From JAVVSR01 sp036654095 (GTDB lineage Bacteria > Bacillota > Clostridia > Christensenellales > CAG-917): a stretch of DNA of 64,000 nucleotides. Both the position numbers and the translations under genes were made by a program. The notes beneath the pieces were generated by a model, which saw nothing but the letters and a program-made list of their open reading frames with translations, did no database searches and was not told where the DNA came from. The stretch lies in assembly GCA_036654095.1 (NCBI GenBank), contig JAVVSR010000007.1, positions 1 through 64,000 on the forward strand. The letters run 5' to 3'. Positions 25,930-33,926 of the stretch are shown here, in pieces; positions within the stretch are counted from its first letter, which is position 1, and the number at the start of each line of letters is the position of its first letter.

Positions 25930-27015
25930 TTACTTGTTTTCTTCAATCAATCGTTGGAAACTTTTTGAAGCAAACATCGAACAACCAGCCACCAAAGCTA
26001 TCGCCATATCAGCGTAGGCAAACGAGTTATATAAAAAACTCCAAGCTATTGCCGAATAGTTTTCGGGGTCGCCGCTGCCAAACACAAAAACGCCGCTTAC
26101 AACGTGCGATAAATATCTTAATGTAACCGCAACAATCGCTCCTAGTGCAAACTGCAATACTTTTTTATTTTCAAGTATTTTTAGTTCTTTAAACACCGCT
26201 GTAAGGCCAATAGCCGCAAAAGCTATTGGATAATCAAGCAAAAATTGTACGGGGTGATAAAACCAAGGCGCTTGGATAAATTGCAATACGCCATAAATAA
26301 TGCCCGCCTGTACGCCCTTTCTAATGCCGAATTTATAGCTGTAAATCATCAATGGCAGAAGGCTAGCGAATGTAATAGAACCGCCACTTGGTAATTCAAA
26401 CAAACGCAAATAAGAAAGAGCGAAGCTCATTGCGATACAAATCGACGCATAAACAATAGAGCGAGTGTTGTCGGCGTCGGATTTTTTGCCGCAGGCTAGC
26501 GCGATAACGGCAATAGCGGCCGCTATTAGCGCAGTGTAAACATACAGCTGAACTTCCGAACCTACCGCAACCTCCGCGCCCTTGTACATAGTAATAGCGT
26601 TGGTAATTAAAATAATTGCTAGCCCAACGCTTAAAATTCCCAGCGCGATTTTAGTAAATAACTTAAATCGTTCTTTTTTAAATATCGATATTACTAGCCC
26701 GACAATCGCCAACGCTATTGCCAAAATCAAAAGCGAAAGCACTGGCCAAAATGTAAGTTTATCGATATAGCCAACAGCAATGTACTCATCTAGTTTTAAA
26801 AACAATAGAACGCTGATGAGGCCGATAGCGTAGCCAAAGGCAAGCCCCGTGGCCGTCCACGCAAACTGTGGCATAAGCTGTTGATTTTTCTTTTTTACAA
26901 GAAAACCAATGACAGTTACGGCCAAAATCAGCGCGATAGTGATGTAAATCGCAATAGTTGCTACCTTATCGAAAATAGCAAATTCAGCAAAAGGCACATC
27001 TTGATGAAATAACAT
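25930..27015 (-). CDS. thiT: ThiT-like thiamine ECF transporter S component with N-terminal membrane extension
   Basis: 361 residues. The C-terminal part, from about 190, is a ThiT-type S component: LPSGGSITFASLLPLMIYSY, then GIIYGVLQFIQAPWFYHPVQ and LLDYPIAFAAIG, residues that line the thiamine site in this family. Typical ThiT is about 180-200 residues; here some 190 extra residues with five or so helices precede it. A TPP riboswitch and terminator lie directly upstream, independently supporting a thiamine role. No EcfA or EcfT genes are nearby, so it presumably uses a shared energising module. AAGGAG precedes the ATG. Confidence 0.9.
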   Translation of the reverse strand: MLFHQDVPFAEFAIFDKVATIAIYITIALILAVTVIGFLVKKKNQQLMPQFAWTATGLAFGYAIGLISVLLFLKLDEYIAVGYIDKLTFWPVLSLLILAIALAIVGLVISIFKKERFKLFTKIALGILSVGLAIILITNAITMYKGAEVAVGSEVQLYVYTALIAAAIAVIALACGKKSDADNTRSIVYASICIAMSFALSYLRLFELPSGGSITFASLLPLMIYSYKFGIRKGVQAGIIYGVLQFIQAPWFYHPVQFLLDYPIAFAAIGLTAVFKELKILENKKVLQFALGAIVAVTLRYLSHVVSGVFVFGSGDPENYSAIAWSFLYNSFAYADMAIALVAGCSMFASKSFQRLIEENK

Positions 27016-27055
27016 AAAAAACTCCTTTTTGCTACAAACCCGATTAAAAAGAAAA

Positions 27056-27079
27056 AAACCTAAGGATTATCTTAAGTTT
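27056..27079 (-). terminator. Riboswitch-controlled intrinsic terminator
   Basis: 9-bp stem (aaacttaag / cttaggttt on the minus strand, one G-U pair) followed by a long U tract. It sits between the TPP aptamer and the thiT start, the expected expression platform. Confidence 0.82.
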
Positions 27080-27088
27080 TGTCACAAG

Positions 27089-27168
27089 TGTGGCTTCCTT
27101 TCGTGAGTACAAACTCAATCAAGTTCAAAGGGTGTAATCTCAGACAGCGATGCTGTCACCCCTAGCAA
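27089..27168 (-). promoter_or_regulatory. TPP (THI-element) riboswitch aptamer
   Basis: Minus-strand sequence contains in order AGGGGTG, CTGAGA, ACCCTTTGAACTTGAT, GTAC and GGAAG, the conserved TPP aptamer segments. Binding of thiamine pyrophosphate should favour the downstream terminator and switch off thiT. Confidence 0.95.
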
Positions 27169-27185
27169 TATTTTATTGTAGCCTA

Positions 27186-27214
27186 ATGATATACTGAAGC
27201 GGAATATTTGTCAA
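27186..27214 (-). promoter_or_regulatory. Promoter of the TPP riboswitch-thiT unit
   Basis: Minus-strand TTGACA (27209-27214) and TATCAT (27186-27191) with a 17-bp spacer, immediately upstream of the aptamer. Confidence 0.75.
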
Positions 27215-27381
27215 GCATATTAAAATAAAATTCATATCGACTTTACAATAGCTGAAAGTTACAATATAATAGAATTAGCTTTAAAAAGTTTTGCATTAAT
27301 ATATGTAAAAAAATGTATAATAATTGCTGTATTTACTAAAAAGCGACAGCACGCGTTAATTAATGAAGCGAGGTAAAATTT

Positions 27382-28164
27382 ATGGATAAAGTAGCAATAA
27401 TTACAGGCGCGTCAGCAGGTATTGGCCTTGCGACAGCAAAGTTATTTATCAAAAATGGATATAAGGTATATAATCTTTCCCGACATTCGTCCACTGTTGG
27501 GGAAAGCGTTTGCGTTGACGTGTCAAATCGCGAAAAAGTATTTCAGGCAATAAATGAAATATTTAATAAAGAAGGTCATATCGACGTACTGATGAACTCT
27601 GCTGGAATGGGGATTTCGGGTTCGGTTGAAGATACCAGTGAAGACGCTGCAAAAAAGATTTTTGATATAAACTATTTTGGCACACTTTACTGCATACAGG
27701 CCACCCTACCCTATATGCGAAAAAATGGTAGCGGAACAATAATTAATTTAAGTTCGGTAGGCGCGCCACTATCATTGCCATTTCAAAGTTTTTATTCGGC
27801 TACAAAATCCGCGGTTACATCGCTCACGGAGGCTCTGCGTATTGAAGTAAAACCATTTAATATTAAAGTTACGGAAATTTTGCCAGGTGACGTTAAAACC
27901 GAATTCACATCTCGTCGCGAAAAAAACAAGTCAAACAGCCTTGTCTATGGCGACCGAATAAACCGTTCGGTTTTAAAAATGGAAAAAGACGAGCAAAATG
28001 GTATGTCGCCTGACATAATCGCTAAAATAGCATTGAAATTAGCAAACAAAAAAAATCCGCCGATAGCCGTCGTTGGAGGGTTTTCTTATAAAGCAATAAT
28101 TGTATTAATTAAGTTTTTACCCAAACGCGCTATTTCATATATTATACAAAAACTCTATGGCTAA
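27382..28164 (+). CDS. Short-chain dehydrogenase/reductase, function unknown
   Basis: 260 residues. The N-terminal IITGASAGIGLATA is the TGxxxGIG nucleotide loop, NSAGMG replaces the usual NNAG, and the catalytic triad is in NLSSVGAP and YSATKSA (Ser, YxxxK). The C-terminus (IIVLIKFLPKRAISYIIQKLYG) is hydrophobic and basic, as in SDRs that dock on membranes and act on lipids or sterol-like substrates. A GAGGT site lies before the ATG. It is a single-gene unit ending in a strong terminator at 28371. The substrate cannot be assigned. Confidence 0.85.
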   Translation: MDKVAIITGASAGIGLATAKLFIKNGYKVYNLSRHSSTVGESVCVDVSNREKVFQAINEIFNKEGHIDVLMNSAGMGISGSVEDTSEDAAKKIFDINYFGTLYCIQATLPYMRKNGSGTIINLSSVGAPLSLPFQSFYSATKSAVTSLTEALRIEVKPFNIKVTEILPGDVKTEFTSRREKNKSNSLVYGDRINRSVLKMEKDEQNGMSPDIIAKIALKLANKKNPPIAVVGGFSYKAIIVLIKFLPKRAISYIIQKLYG

Positions 28165-28408
28165 ACATCACCATATCGATTAACTTTAGCGCAAATAGTC
28201 ACGAGTTAAATTATTGTTCATATAAAAAATGACTTTACTTAACAAAATTTAAATAATATCGAAATTTTAAAAAATTTTACCTTATAATTGTTGTATGCGC
28301 CGATTATAAAGCCAACAATAAATATTGAATTAAAACATTAACATTTCAGTTTCAGTCAAAAAAATCAAATAAAAAAGCAGTGTTGACAATACATAACACT
28401 GCTTTTTT
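28165..28408. terminator. Spacer with a bidirectional terminator at 28371-28408
   Basis: The spacer after the SDR gene is AT-rich and shows no gene. It ends in a 14-bp stem (aaaaaagcagtgtt at 28371-28384 and aacactgctttttt at 28395-28408) that can end the SDR message and the HPt message from the other side. Confidence 0.85.
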
Positions 28409-28489
28409 AAAACTAACAAATAATATAAACAATTATGTTTAAATTACTTTTACTCAATTTTTAATAAAACTTAAAAATATAATATTCGA

Positions 28490-28843
28490 TTAAAGGCCTT
28501 TAATAATTTCTATTGCCATATCGTAATGTTTTTTAGCATCGCCATAGCACTCGATAATTTTTTCAAGCGCGCCTTCTTTAAATGCTCGGCACATCGCGTC
28601 GCAAGAATTATACAGGTCAGTAAGCCCCAAATTTCCCGTAACACCTTTTAATGAGTGTGCGCCCTTATATGCCTCCTCAAAGTTTTTAACACGCATAAAT
28701 TCGACCATTTTTAAGAATGTATCATCATTGACGAATTTTTTTAAAAACTTCTCATAAAGCGCGGAATTTCCGCTAAATCTTTCCATTGAGCCATCAACGT
28801 CAACCCCACTGTAACGGAGTTTTGAAAGGTCTAATTCATTCAT
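28490..28843 (-). CDS. Histidine phosphotransfer (HPt) domain protein
   Basis: 117 residues, all helical, forming a single HPt domain. The phospho-accepting His is His63 in YKGAHSLKGVTGNLGL, followed by the small Gly pattern of the family. AGGAG precedes the ATG. HPt proteins relay phosphate between hybrid sensor kinases and response regulators. A stand-alone receiver is encoded 110 bases upstream in the same direction, so the two probably form the tail of a phosphorelay; no sensor kinase is in the window. Confidence 0.92.
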   Translation of the reverse strand: MNELDLSKLRYSGVDVDGSMERFSGNSALYEKFLKKFVNDDTFLKMVEFMRVKNFEEAYKGAHSLKGVTGNLGLTDLYNSCDAMCRAFKEGALEKIIECYGDAKKHYDMAIEIIKGL

Positions 28844-28953
28844 AAGTATCTCCTAATTTAAAATCATTTGTGTTTTAATTGTATCAAAATTTGTTCAACT
28901 TCTATTTGTTACAAGCTAATAAATACTAATTTTAATGTTGCTACAAAACGCGC

Positions 28954-29388
28954 TTATTTATTGTCCAAAACTCCTGCGTTTTTCAACTTGCGATACTCAT
29001 AGGCATCAACAACATTATGCACGCGACGTTTCACAAGCGCCGCAATGAAAGGTTTTGAAATAATATCCTCAGCGCCCATATCAACAATACTTACGTCGTG
29101 GGTTGTGCCATCGCCCGCAGTCATCGCAATAACGGGTATTTTCCCTAAATAACCCCAACTTTGCATTTCCGATAAGGTGCTAAACCCGTCCATAATAGGC
29201 ATAACTACATCAAGCAAAATTACCGAGATATCATCAAAACTATTTTCCAAAATTAGCATAGCTTCCGCGCCGTTTGATGCATCTAAAATATCATATTCAT
29301 CTGAAAACAGTTCCTGTAAAATCGCGCGATTTATTTCAACATCATCGACGATTAACATCCTTTTTTGTACGCCCATAAAATATACCAT
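28954..29388 (-). CDS. Stand-alone response regulator receiver (CheY-like) protein
   Basis: 144 residues, a single REC domain. Acidic pocket Asp15-Asp16 (LIVDDVEIN), phospho-acceptor Asp60 (VILLDVVMPIMDG), Thr90 and Lys112 (IISKPF) are all present, so it should be phosphorylated. There is no output domain; a short charged tail follows. The ATG used (29388) has its GGA directly adjacent, and the ATG at 29376 (four codons in) may be the true start. It precedes the HPt gene. Confidence 0.92.
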   Translation of the reverse strand: MVYFMGVQKRMLIVDDVEINRAILQELFSDEYDILDASNGAEAMLILENSFDDISVILLDVVMPIMDGFSTLSEMQSWGYLGKIPVIAMTAGDGTTHDVSIVDMGAEDIISKPFIAALVKRRVHNVVDAYEYRKLKNAGVLDNK

Positions 29389-29600
29389 TCCTTTAGCTTA
29401 TTAAATTTTAAAAAAACTTTGAAGCCCCCTGAACATAAAGTAAATTATTTAAATATAGTATAACATTTATTTATAAATAAATCAATAGCTTTATTAAAAT
29501 ATTTCGCATACCAACTTAGACACATGTATGAAATTGCACTTTATTCCACAAGTTTAATAAATTGCAACAAAAAATTACAATAGCCAATTTTAACCACACA

Positions 29601-29829
29601 TATTCCTTTAAGTATCATACTATTATTCTATTAAATATATATTCCTTTAAGTATCATACTGGTTGTTTTTATTTATATATTCCTTAAGTATCACATTTGG
29701 TTGTTTTATTTTATATTTTCCTTAAGTATCACACTGGTTGTTTTATTTTATATATTCCTTAAGTATCACGCTTGTTGATTTATTTTATATATTCCTTAAG
29801 TATCACGCTTGTTGATTTATTTTATATAT
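29601..29829. repeat. Six-copy tandem repeat, 37-39 bp unit
   Basis: Units start near 29601, 29640, 29678, 29714, 29753 and 29790. Each contains tattcctt(t)aagtatcac followed by a T-rich ctggttgttttatttta tail, with later copies more alike. The rest of the 29389-30006 gap is AT-rich with no gene seen. Confidence 0.88.
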
Positions 29830-30006
29830 TCAAAATGGTGGCTTATAAAAAATAATCCACCATTTATTTTGCATAAAGCTATTATTAAAATTAAACCAAA
29901 CTTAACTAAACAAAAAATTCAGCAATCATTTGAAAATATTTAACAAACATAACTTCATTTTTCTATACGCTATTACTCTTTAAACCTACTATTGTTTATA
30001 CGCTAA

Positions 30007-31692
30007 TTACGCCTTGGGTTGTGCTGGAGCTTTAACAGGTTTAGCATAACTCTTTACGGCATATGCGATATTTGTCATATGGTCCGCAACCCTTTCAGCG
30101 TTGCTAGAAAGGCTTAAATAAATTGCGCCGACCTCAGGTGTACATACGCCTGCGTCAAGCCTCTCAACGTGGCGCTTTGACATTTCCTCTTTCAGCTTAT
30201 CCACTTGGTCCTCAAAATTATTTACAAGCGGAATATATTCAAGTGTGGTTTCGTTGTATGTTTTCATAACTTGCTCATAAAGTTTATTAATTGTATCTTG
30301 TAAACAAACAATTTCCTTTACGGCGTCTTCGCTAAATGAAATGCCATCATTCGCCATTTTGGTAGCGTATTCTGTAATGTTTTCAGCATAGTCGCCAATG
30401 CGTTCAATATCGCTTACGGTATGATATGCAGTACCTAGCATAATTTTGTCGTCATAAGCCAAATCAGTATGCGAAAGTTTCACTAAATATTTTGTTAATT
30501 CGCGGTTAAGAAAATTGATTATTTCCTCATTTTTCATAATTTCTGAAACGTTTTCGACATTAGCCGTTTTGATTGCTTCCATACTCATGTCAAAATTCTT
30601 TTTTGATATAGCTGCCATATTTGCGACTTCTCTTTTAAGTTGAACAACGGCCAGAGGAGGTGTGCGTAGCAAGTGTTCTTCCAAAAAGAAAAACCGCGGG
30701 CCAGCGTCAACAGCTTCTCCCTTCTTTTCAGGAACAAGAAATATAACCAATTTCACAAGCAATTTTGTACTTGGCAGTAAAATCAAAACAGTCATTACGT
30801 TAAAGAAAGTATGTAACATAGCAATTCTAAGTTGAGGTGTGGCAAATAATGTTGTAAACAATTTTGAATAAGGAACAAATGTGCACGAAATACCAAATAT
30901 TGTAACGCCGATGACGTTAAACAGCAAATGCACCAACGCAGTACGCCGCGCGTTAGTACCAGTGCCAATAGCGGCCAATAGCGACGTTATGCACGTACCT
31001 ATATTGCTTCCCAAAATAATAAACATACCTTGGTCAAACGTCAACATTCCAACCGCGGACATCGTAATTACGATACCGCTGACGGCCGATGAACTTTGTA
31101 TTAAAGCAGTAAACAGAACGCCGAATATTAAAAGCACAAACGGATTGCTCATTTTAGCTATAATTGCAACTATCTGTGGCGCTTCGCTAAAAACTTTCAT
31201 TGCGATATCCATAACAGCAAGGCCTACGAAAATCATGCCTAGCCCCGTTACAATACCACCAATTTTCTTTGTGCGGTCAGACTTGGAGAACATAACCATA
31301 AACGCGCCAACACCTGCTGCGGCCGCAAATATTGTCATTAAATCAATATTTTTAACTCCGCTGTAACCAAAAGCTACAATCTGCGCGGTCATTGTCGTGC
31401 CGATATTCGCGCCATAAATGATTGCAGTAGCTTGAGTCAGGTTCATTATGCCCGAATTAACAAAGCCGATTGTCATAACCGTTACCGCAGCGGAGCTTTG
31501 AATAACAGCTGTCGTTACAGTACCGATTCCAACGCCAATCAGCTTTTTGTCAGAAATCTTATTAAACATCTTTTTAATGTTATTACCAGCGACGTTTTCT
31601 AGGCTTTCGCCCATAAACTTCATGCCGTATAGAAAAACACCCATACCGCCAAAAAGTTTTAGCAGCGCATAAAAGACTTGCAAAAAATCCAT
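30007..31692 (-). CDS. Na/Pi cotransporter family protein with C-terminal PhoU-like domain
   Basis: 561 residues from ATG 31692, which has GGAG six bases upstream; the ATG at 31704 overlaps that site. Two inverted Na/Pi repeats carry the QSS motifs AVIQSSAAVTVM and ALIQSSSAVSGI, and GANIGTTMTAQ and GSNIGTCITSL follow each. From about residue 340 a cytoplasmic PhoU-like helical region contains SDIERIGDYAENI and SSNAERVADHMTNI. This architecture (YjbB/NptA type) imports or exports phosphate with sodium, and the PhoU part is thought to regulate it. A structured leader lies upstream. It stands alone. Confidence 0.93.
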   Translation of the reverse strand: MDFLQVFYALLKLFGGMGVFLYGMKFMGESLENVAGNNIKKMFNKISDKKLIGVGIGTVTTAVIQSSAAVTVMTIGFVNSGIMNLTQATAIIYGANIGTTMTAQIVAFGYSGVKNIDLMTIFAAAAGVGAFMVMFSKSDRTKKIGGIVTGLGMIFVGLAVMDIAMKVFSEAPQIVAIIAKMSNPFVLLIFGVLFTALIQSSSAVSGIVITMSAVGMLTFDQGMFIILGSNIGTCITSLLAAIGTGTNARRTALVHLLFNVIGVTIFGISCTFVPYSKLFTTLFATPQLRIAMLHTFFNVMTVLILLPSTKLLVKLVIFLVPEKKGEAVDAGPRFFFLEEHLLRTPPLAVVQLKREVANMAAISKKNFDMSMEAIKTANVENVSEIMKNEEIINFLNRELTKYLVKLSHTDLAYDDKIMLGTAYHTVSDIERIGDYAENITEYATKMANDGISFSEDAVKEIVCLQDTINKLYEQVMKTYNETTLEYIPLVNNFEDQVDKLKEEMSKRHVERLDAGVCTPEVGAIYLSLSSNAERVADHMTNIAYAVKSYAKPVKAPAQPKA

Positions 31693-31704
31693 AGGTAGCT
31701 CCAT

Positions 31705-31850
31705 AAATATATTTTAAAAATGTTTCTTGGTGTCATACCAATCCAAGGGTTGTGACAGAGTTCGCCACTGGTTAAATTAACCTCACTAGCCTAGGCGCAA
31801 ATAAAACCGTCGCCCTAAAGGCATAGCAGTATAACGATAGTTACATTATA
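31705..31850 (-). promoter_or_regulatory. Structured 5' leader of the Na/Pi transporter gene, candidate cis-regulatory RNA
   Basis: A minus-strand TATAAT lies at 31845-31850. The following ~125 transcribed bases are much more G+C-rich than the surroundings and hold several possible stems: GCC-UUUA-GGGC near 31815, GCCTAGGC near 31790, GGTTA-att-TAACC near 31775, and CTTGG / CCAAG near 31730-31745. The last is followed by a short T run, then GGAG and the start. It matches no riboswitch class I can recognise. Confidence 0.5.
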
Positions 31851-32128
31851 TATAAGAAGCGGAAAAAAATAACTTCCACTATTGTATTTAAATAAACACT
31901 TAAAAACAAAAATATGTAGATTATTATGTTCAGACACTCAGTAAAAGTAGCAAAAATTTACCCAAAACTGCTGTTTGAAACCTTTTACATTATATAAGAT
32001 TTTAAAAAATATGTAAAACGTATTAACGGCATTTCGACAATTTTTTTTAGTTTTTTTTATAAATTTTTATAAATGTAAGCTGTGTTTTGTTTTTTATTTT
32101 TTAGTCCATACCTTATAAATAGTAGCCG

Positions 32129-32266
32129 TTCGCCTGCATATCAATCAAATAAGTTGAGCGCTTTGTCGTATTCGCCACTGCATTGATAAAATACGAAAAT
32201 CTATTTGTTGCTTGTTTTATGTAAATTTCGCCTGCATATCAATCAAATATGTGGAGCGCTTTGTTG
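32129..32266 (+). repeat. 40-bp direct repeat, two copies 98 bp apart
   Basis: ttcgcctgcatatcaatcaa with its flank to gagcgctttgt occurs at 32129-32168 and 32227-32266 with few differences. The second copy runs into the -35 box of the promoter for the MFS gene, so it could be an operator. The region between 31860 and 32129 is AT-rich with poly-T runs and no gene. Confidence 0.8.
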
Positions 32267-32292
32267 TCAATTTATTTAACTTATGTTACAAT
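32264..32292 (+). promoter_or_regulatory. Promoter of the MFS exporter gene, leaderless geometry
   Basis: TTGTCA at 32264-32269 and TACAAT at 32287-32292 with a 17-bp spacer. The likely ATG at 32302 is only 9 bases past the -10 box and has no Shine-Dalgarno sequence. Confidence 0.65.
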
Positions 32293-32301
32293 ATTAAATA
32301 T

Positions 32302-33624
32302 ATGAACAATCAACAGCTTGATGAAAAAATAACAAAACTCCCCAAATTGTGGACTAAAGATTTTAGCATAATCATTGTTGGCAGCTTCGTTTCGATGTTA
32401 GGAGCGTCAGTGGTTAGTTTTGCGTTTGGGCTTTTAGTGCTTGACAAAACAGGCTCGACATTTAAGTATGCGCTTATGATGGTTGCTTTTATGCTTCCGC
32501 AGTTAATAGTACCGATATTAGCTGGCGCATTTTTTGACAGGCACAGCCGTCGAAAAGCAATTTATACCATAGATTTTACATTTACGGCGCTTTTCTTATT
32601 TGTAACGATAATAAGCAATTTTAACTATTTTAATTATTGGGTTTATTTGTTTGTGATATTATTGTTTGGAAGTTTAAATTCTATGTATATGGTAGCATAT
32701 GACAGTTTTTATCCAAATTTAATTTCAAAGGGTAATTTTTCAAAAGCCTATGCAATCAGCAGTTTATTGTATCCAATAGCAAGTACGATAATGGTGCCTG
32801 TTGCAGGTTGGGCTTATGGCGCAATAGGCGTTGTTCCTTTATTTGGTTTTTCGGTAATAACATTCTTTTTTACAGCAGTAGTGGAAACCTTTGTTACCGC
32901 CCGCGAGCCACACCTCGAAAATCTACCACCAAAAGACGTTACAAACAAAATATCACCTTTAAAACAATTTAATCGTGACTTAAAGTGCGGATTGCAATAT
33001 ATTAAAGATGAAAAAGGTCTACTTGTAATTACTGCATATTTCTTTTGTACGATGGCATCGGGCGCAGTTTTAACTTCTTTATTTTTGCCATATTTAATGC
33101 AAAATTTTAATGAAGTTTCTTTTGCATTTCGTGGCGTAGCAATAGCTTCTGGCGCGGCTTTCTTGTACTCAATCATAATGGGCGGAAACACCATTGGTAG
33201 AATGTTGGGCGGAGCTATACATTACAAATTTAAACTTCCGCCTGAAAAAAAGTTTACTATCGCAATTTCGGTATATGTAATTTTGGGAGTTTTAGACGCA
33301 ATCGTTTTATTTATGCCAAAGTGGGAGTTTATGTTATTGCTTCAATTTATTGGCGGAATATTTGCAGTGACCTCGTTTAACATCAGAACATCAGGCACTC
33401 AAAACCACGTGCCCGACGGAGTACGCGCGCGTTTTAATGGCACATTTTCACTTATCGTAATGGCAGGCTCAATTTTAGGCCAACTATTAGGTGGCGCGCT
33501 TGGCGAATTTCTTGACGCGCGTTATATAGTATTAGGAGCAATGATATTTAATATGATTGCAATTTGGACAATTATGTTCAGTGGACGTAAACACGTTAAG
33601 CCTATTTACAACAACGAAATTTAA
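32302..33624 (+). CDS. MFS transporter (EntS/MFS_3-like exporter)
   Basis: 440 residues with about twelve helices. FAFGLLVLDKTGSTFKYALM and GAFFDRHSRRKAIYTIDF form the first-half MFS signature (helix 2-3 loop, DRxxRR). The second half opens with a cytoplasmic stretch rich in charge. It resembles MFS_3 proteins that export siderophores or drugs; the cargo is unknown. The open frame extends 30 codons upstream, but those codons overlap a good promoter and are unlike coding sequence, so ATG 32302 (MNNQQLDEK) is chosen. It is a single-gene unit followed by a triple tandem repeat. Confidence 0.85.
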   Translation: MNNQQLDEKITKLPKLWTKDFSIIIVGSFVSMLGASVVSFAFGLLVLDKTGSTFKYALMMVAFMLPQLIVPILAGAFFDRHSRRKAIYTIDFTFTALFLFVTIISNFNYFNYWVYLFVILLFGSLNSMYMVAYDSFYPNLISKGNFSKAYAISSLLYPIASTIMVPVAGWAYGAIGVVPLFGFSVITFFFTAVVETFVTAREPHLENLPPKDVTNKISPLKQFNRDLKCGLQYIKDEKGLLVITAYFFCTMASGAVLTSLFLPYLMQNFNEVSFAFRGVAIASGAAFLYSIIMGGNTIGRMLGGAIHYKFKLPPEKKFTIAISVYVILGVLDAIVLFMPKWEFMLLLQFIGGIFAVTSFNIRTSGTQNHVPDGVRARFNGTFSLIVMAGSILGQLLGGALGEFLDARYIVLGAMIFNMIAIWTIMFSGRKHVKPIYNNEI

Positions 33625-33633
33625 ATTGATTTT

Positions 33634-33870
33634 CAATAATTTATTTAAACATAGCCGTTAGCATTTGAACAGCTACTTTTTTACTTAACTATATGTCACA
33701 ATTAAATATTTGCAATAATTTATTAAACATAGCCGTTGGCATTTGGACAGCTACTTTTTTACTTAACTATATGTCATAATTAAATATCTGCAATAATTTA
33801 TTAAACATAGCCGTTAGCATTTGGGCAGCTACTTTTTTACTTAACTATATGTCACAATTAAATATTTGCA
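33634..33870. repeat. Three-copy tandem repeat, 78-79 bp unit
   Basis: Units begin caataatttatt(t)aaacatag at 33634, 33713 and 33791 and contain ccgttagcatttg, agctacttttttac and aactatatgtcac. Only scattered substitutions separate them. They fill the gap between convergent MFS genes. Confidence 0.9.
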
Positions 33871-33875
33871 ATAAA

Positions 33876-33901
33876 AAAGGGACAATACAAATTGTCCCTT
33901 T
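33876..33901. terminator. Bidirectional terminator
   Basis: 11-bp stem aaagggacaat / attgtcccttt with an acaa loop, between convergent MFS genes. Confidence 0.85.
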
Positions 33902-33926
33902 AAATATCTTAATATAAAATCATCTT

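Noticed and set aside
29601..29829. CRISPR array
   Set aside because: The inter-unit stretches are conserved along with the core, the units are direct tandem copies without unique spacers, and no cas genes are near.
30881..31366. 161-codon plus-strand frame opposite the Na/Pi transporter
   Set aside because: A shadow frame of a clearly coding gene with membrane-type codon bias; no ribosome binding site or family.
31741..31800. Cobalamin riboswitch, because GCCACTG occurs
   Set aside because: The motif is on the strand opposite to the leader's gene and the B12-box sequence is absent.
32212..32301. N-terminal 30 codons of the MFS exporter
   Set aside because: They coincide with the direct repeat and a consensus promoter and add an implausible N-terminus; ATG 32302 is preferred.
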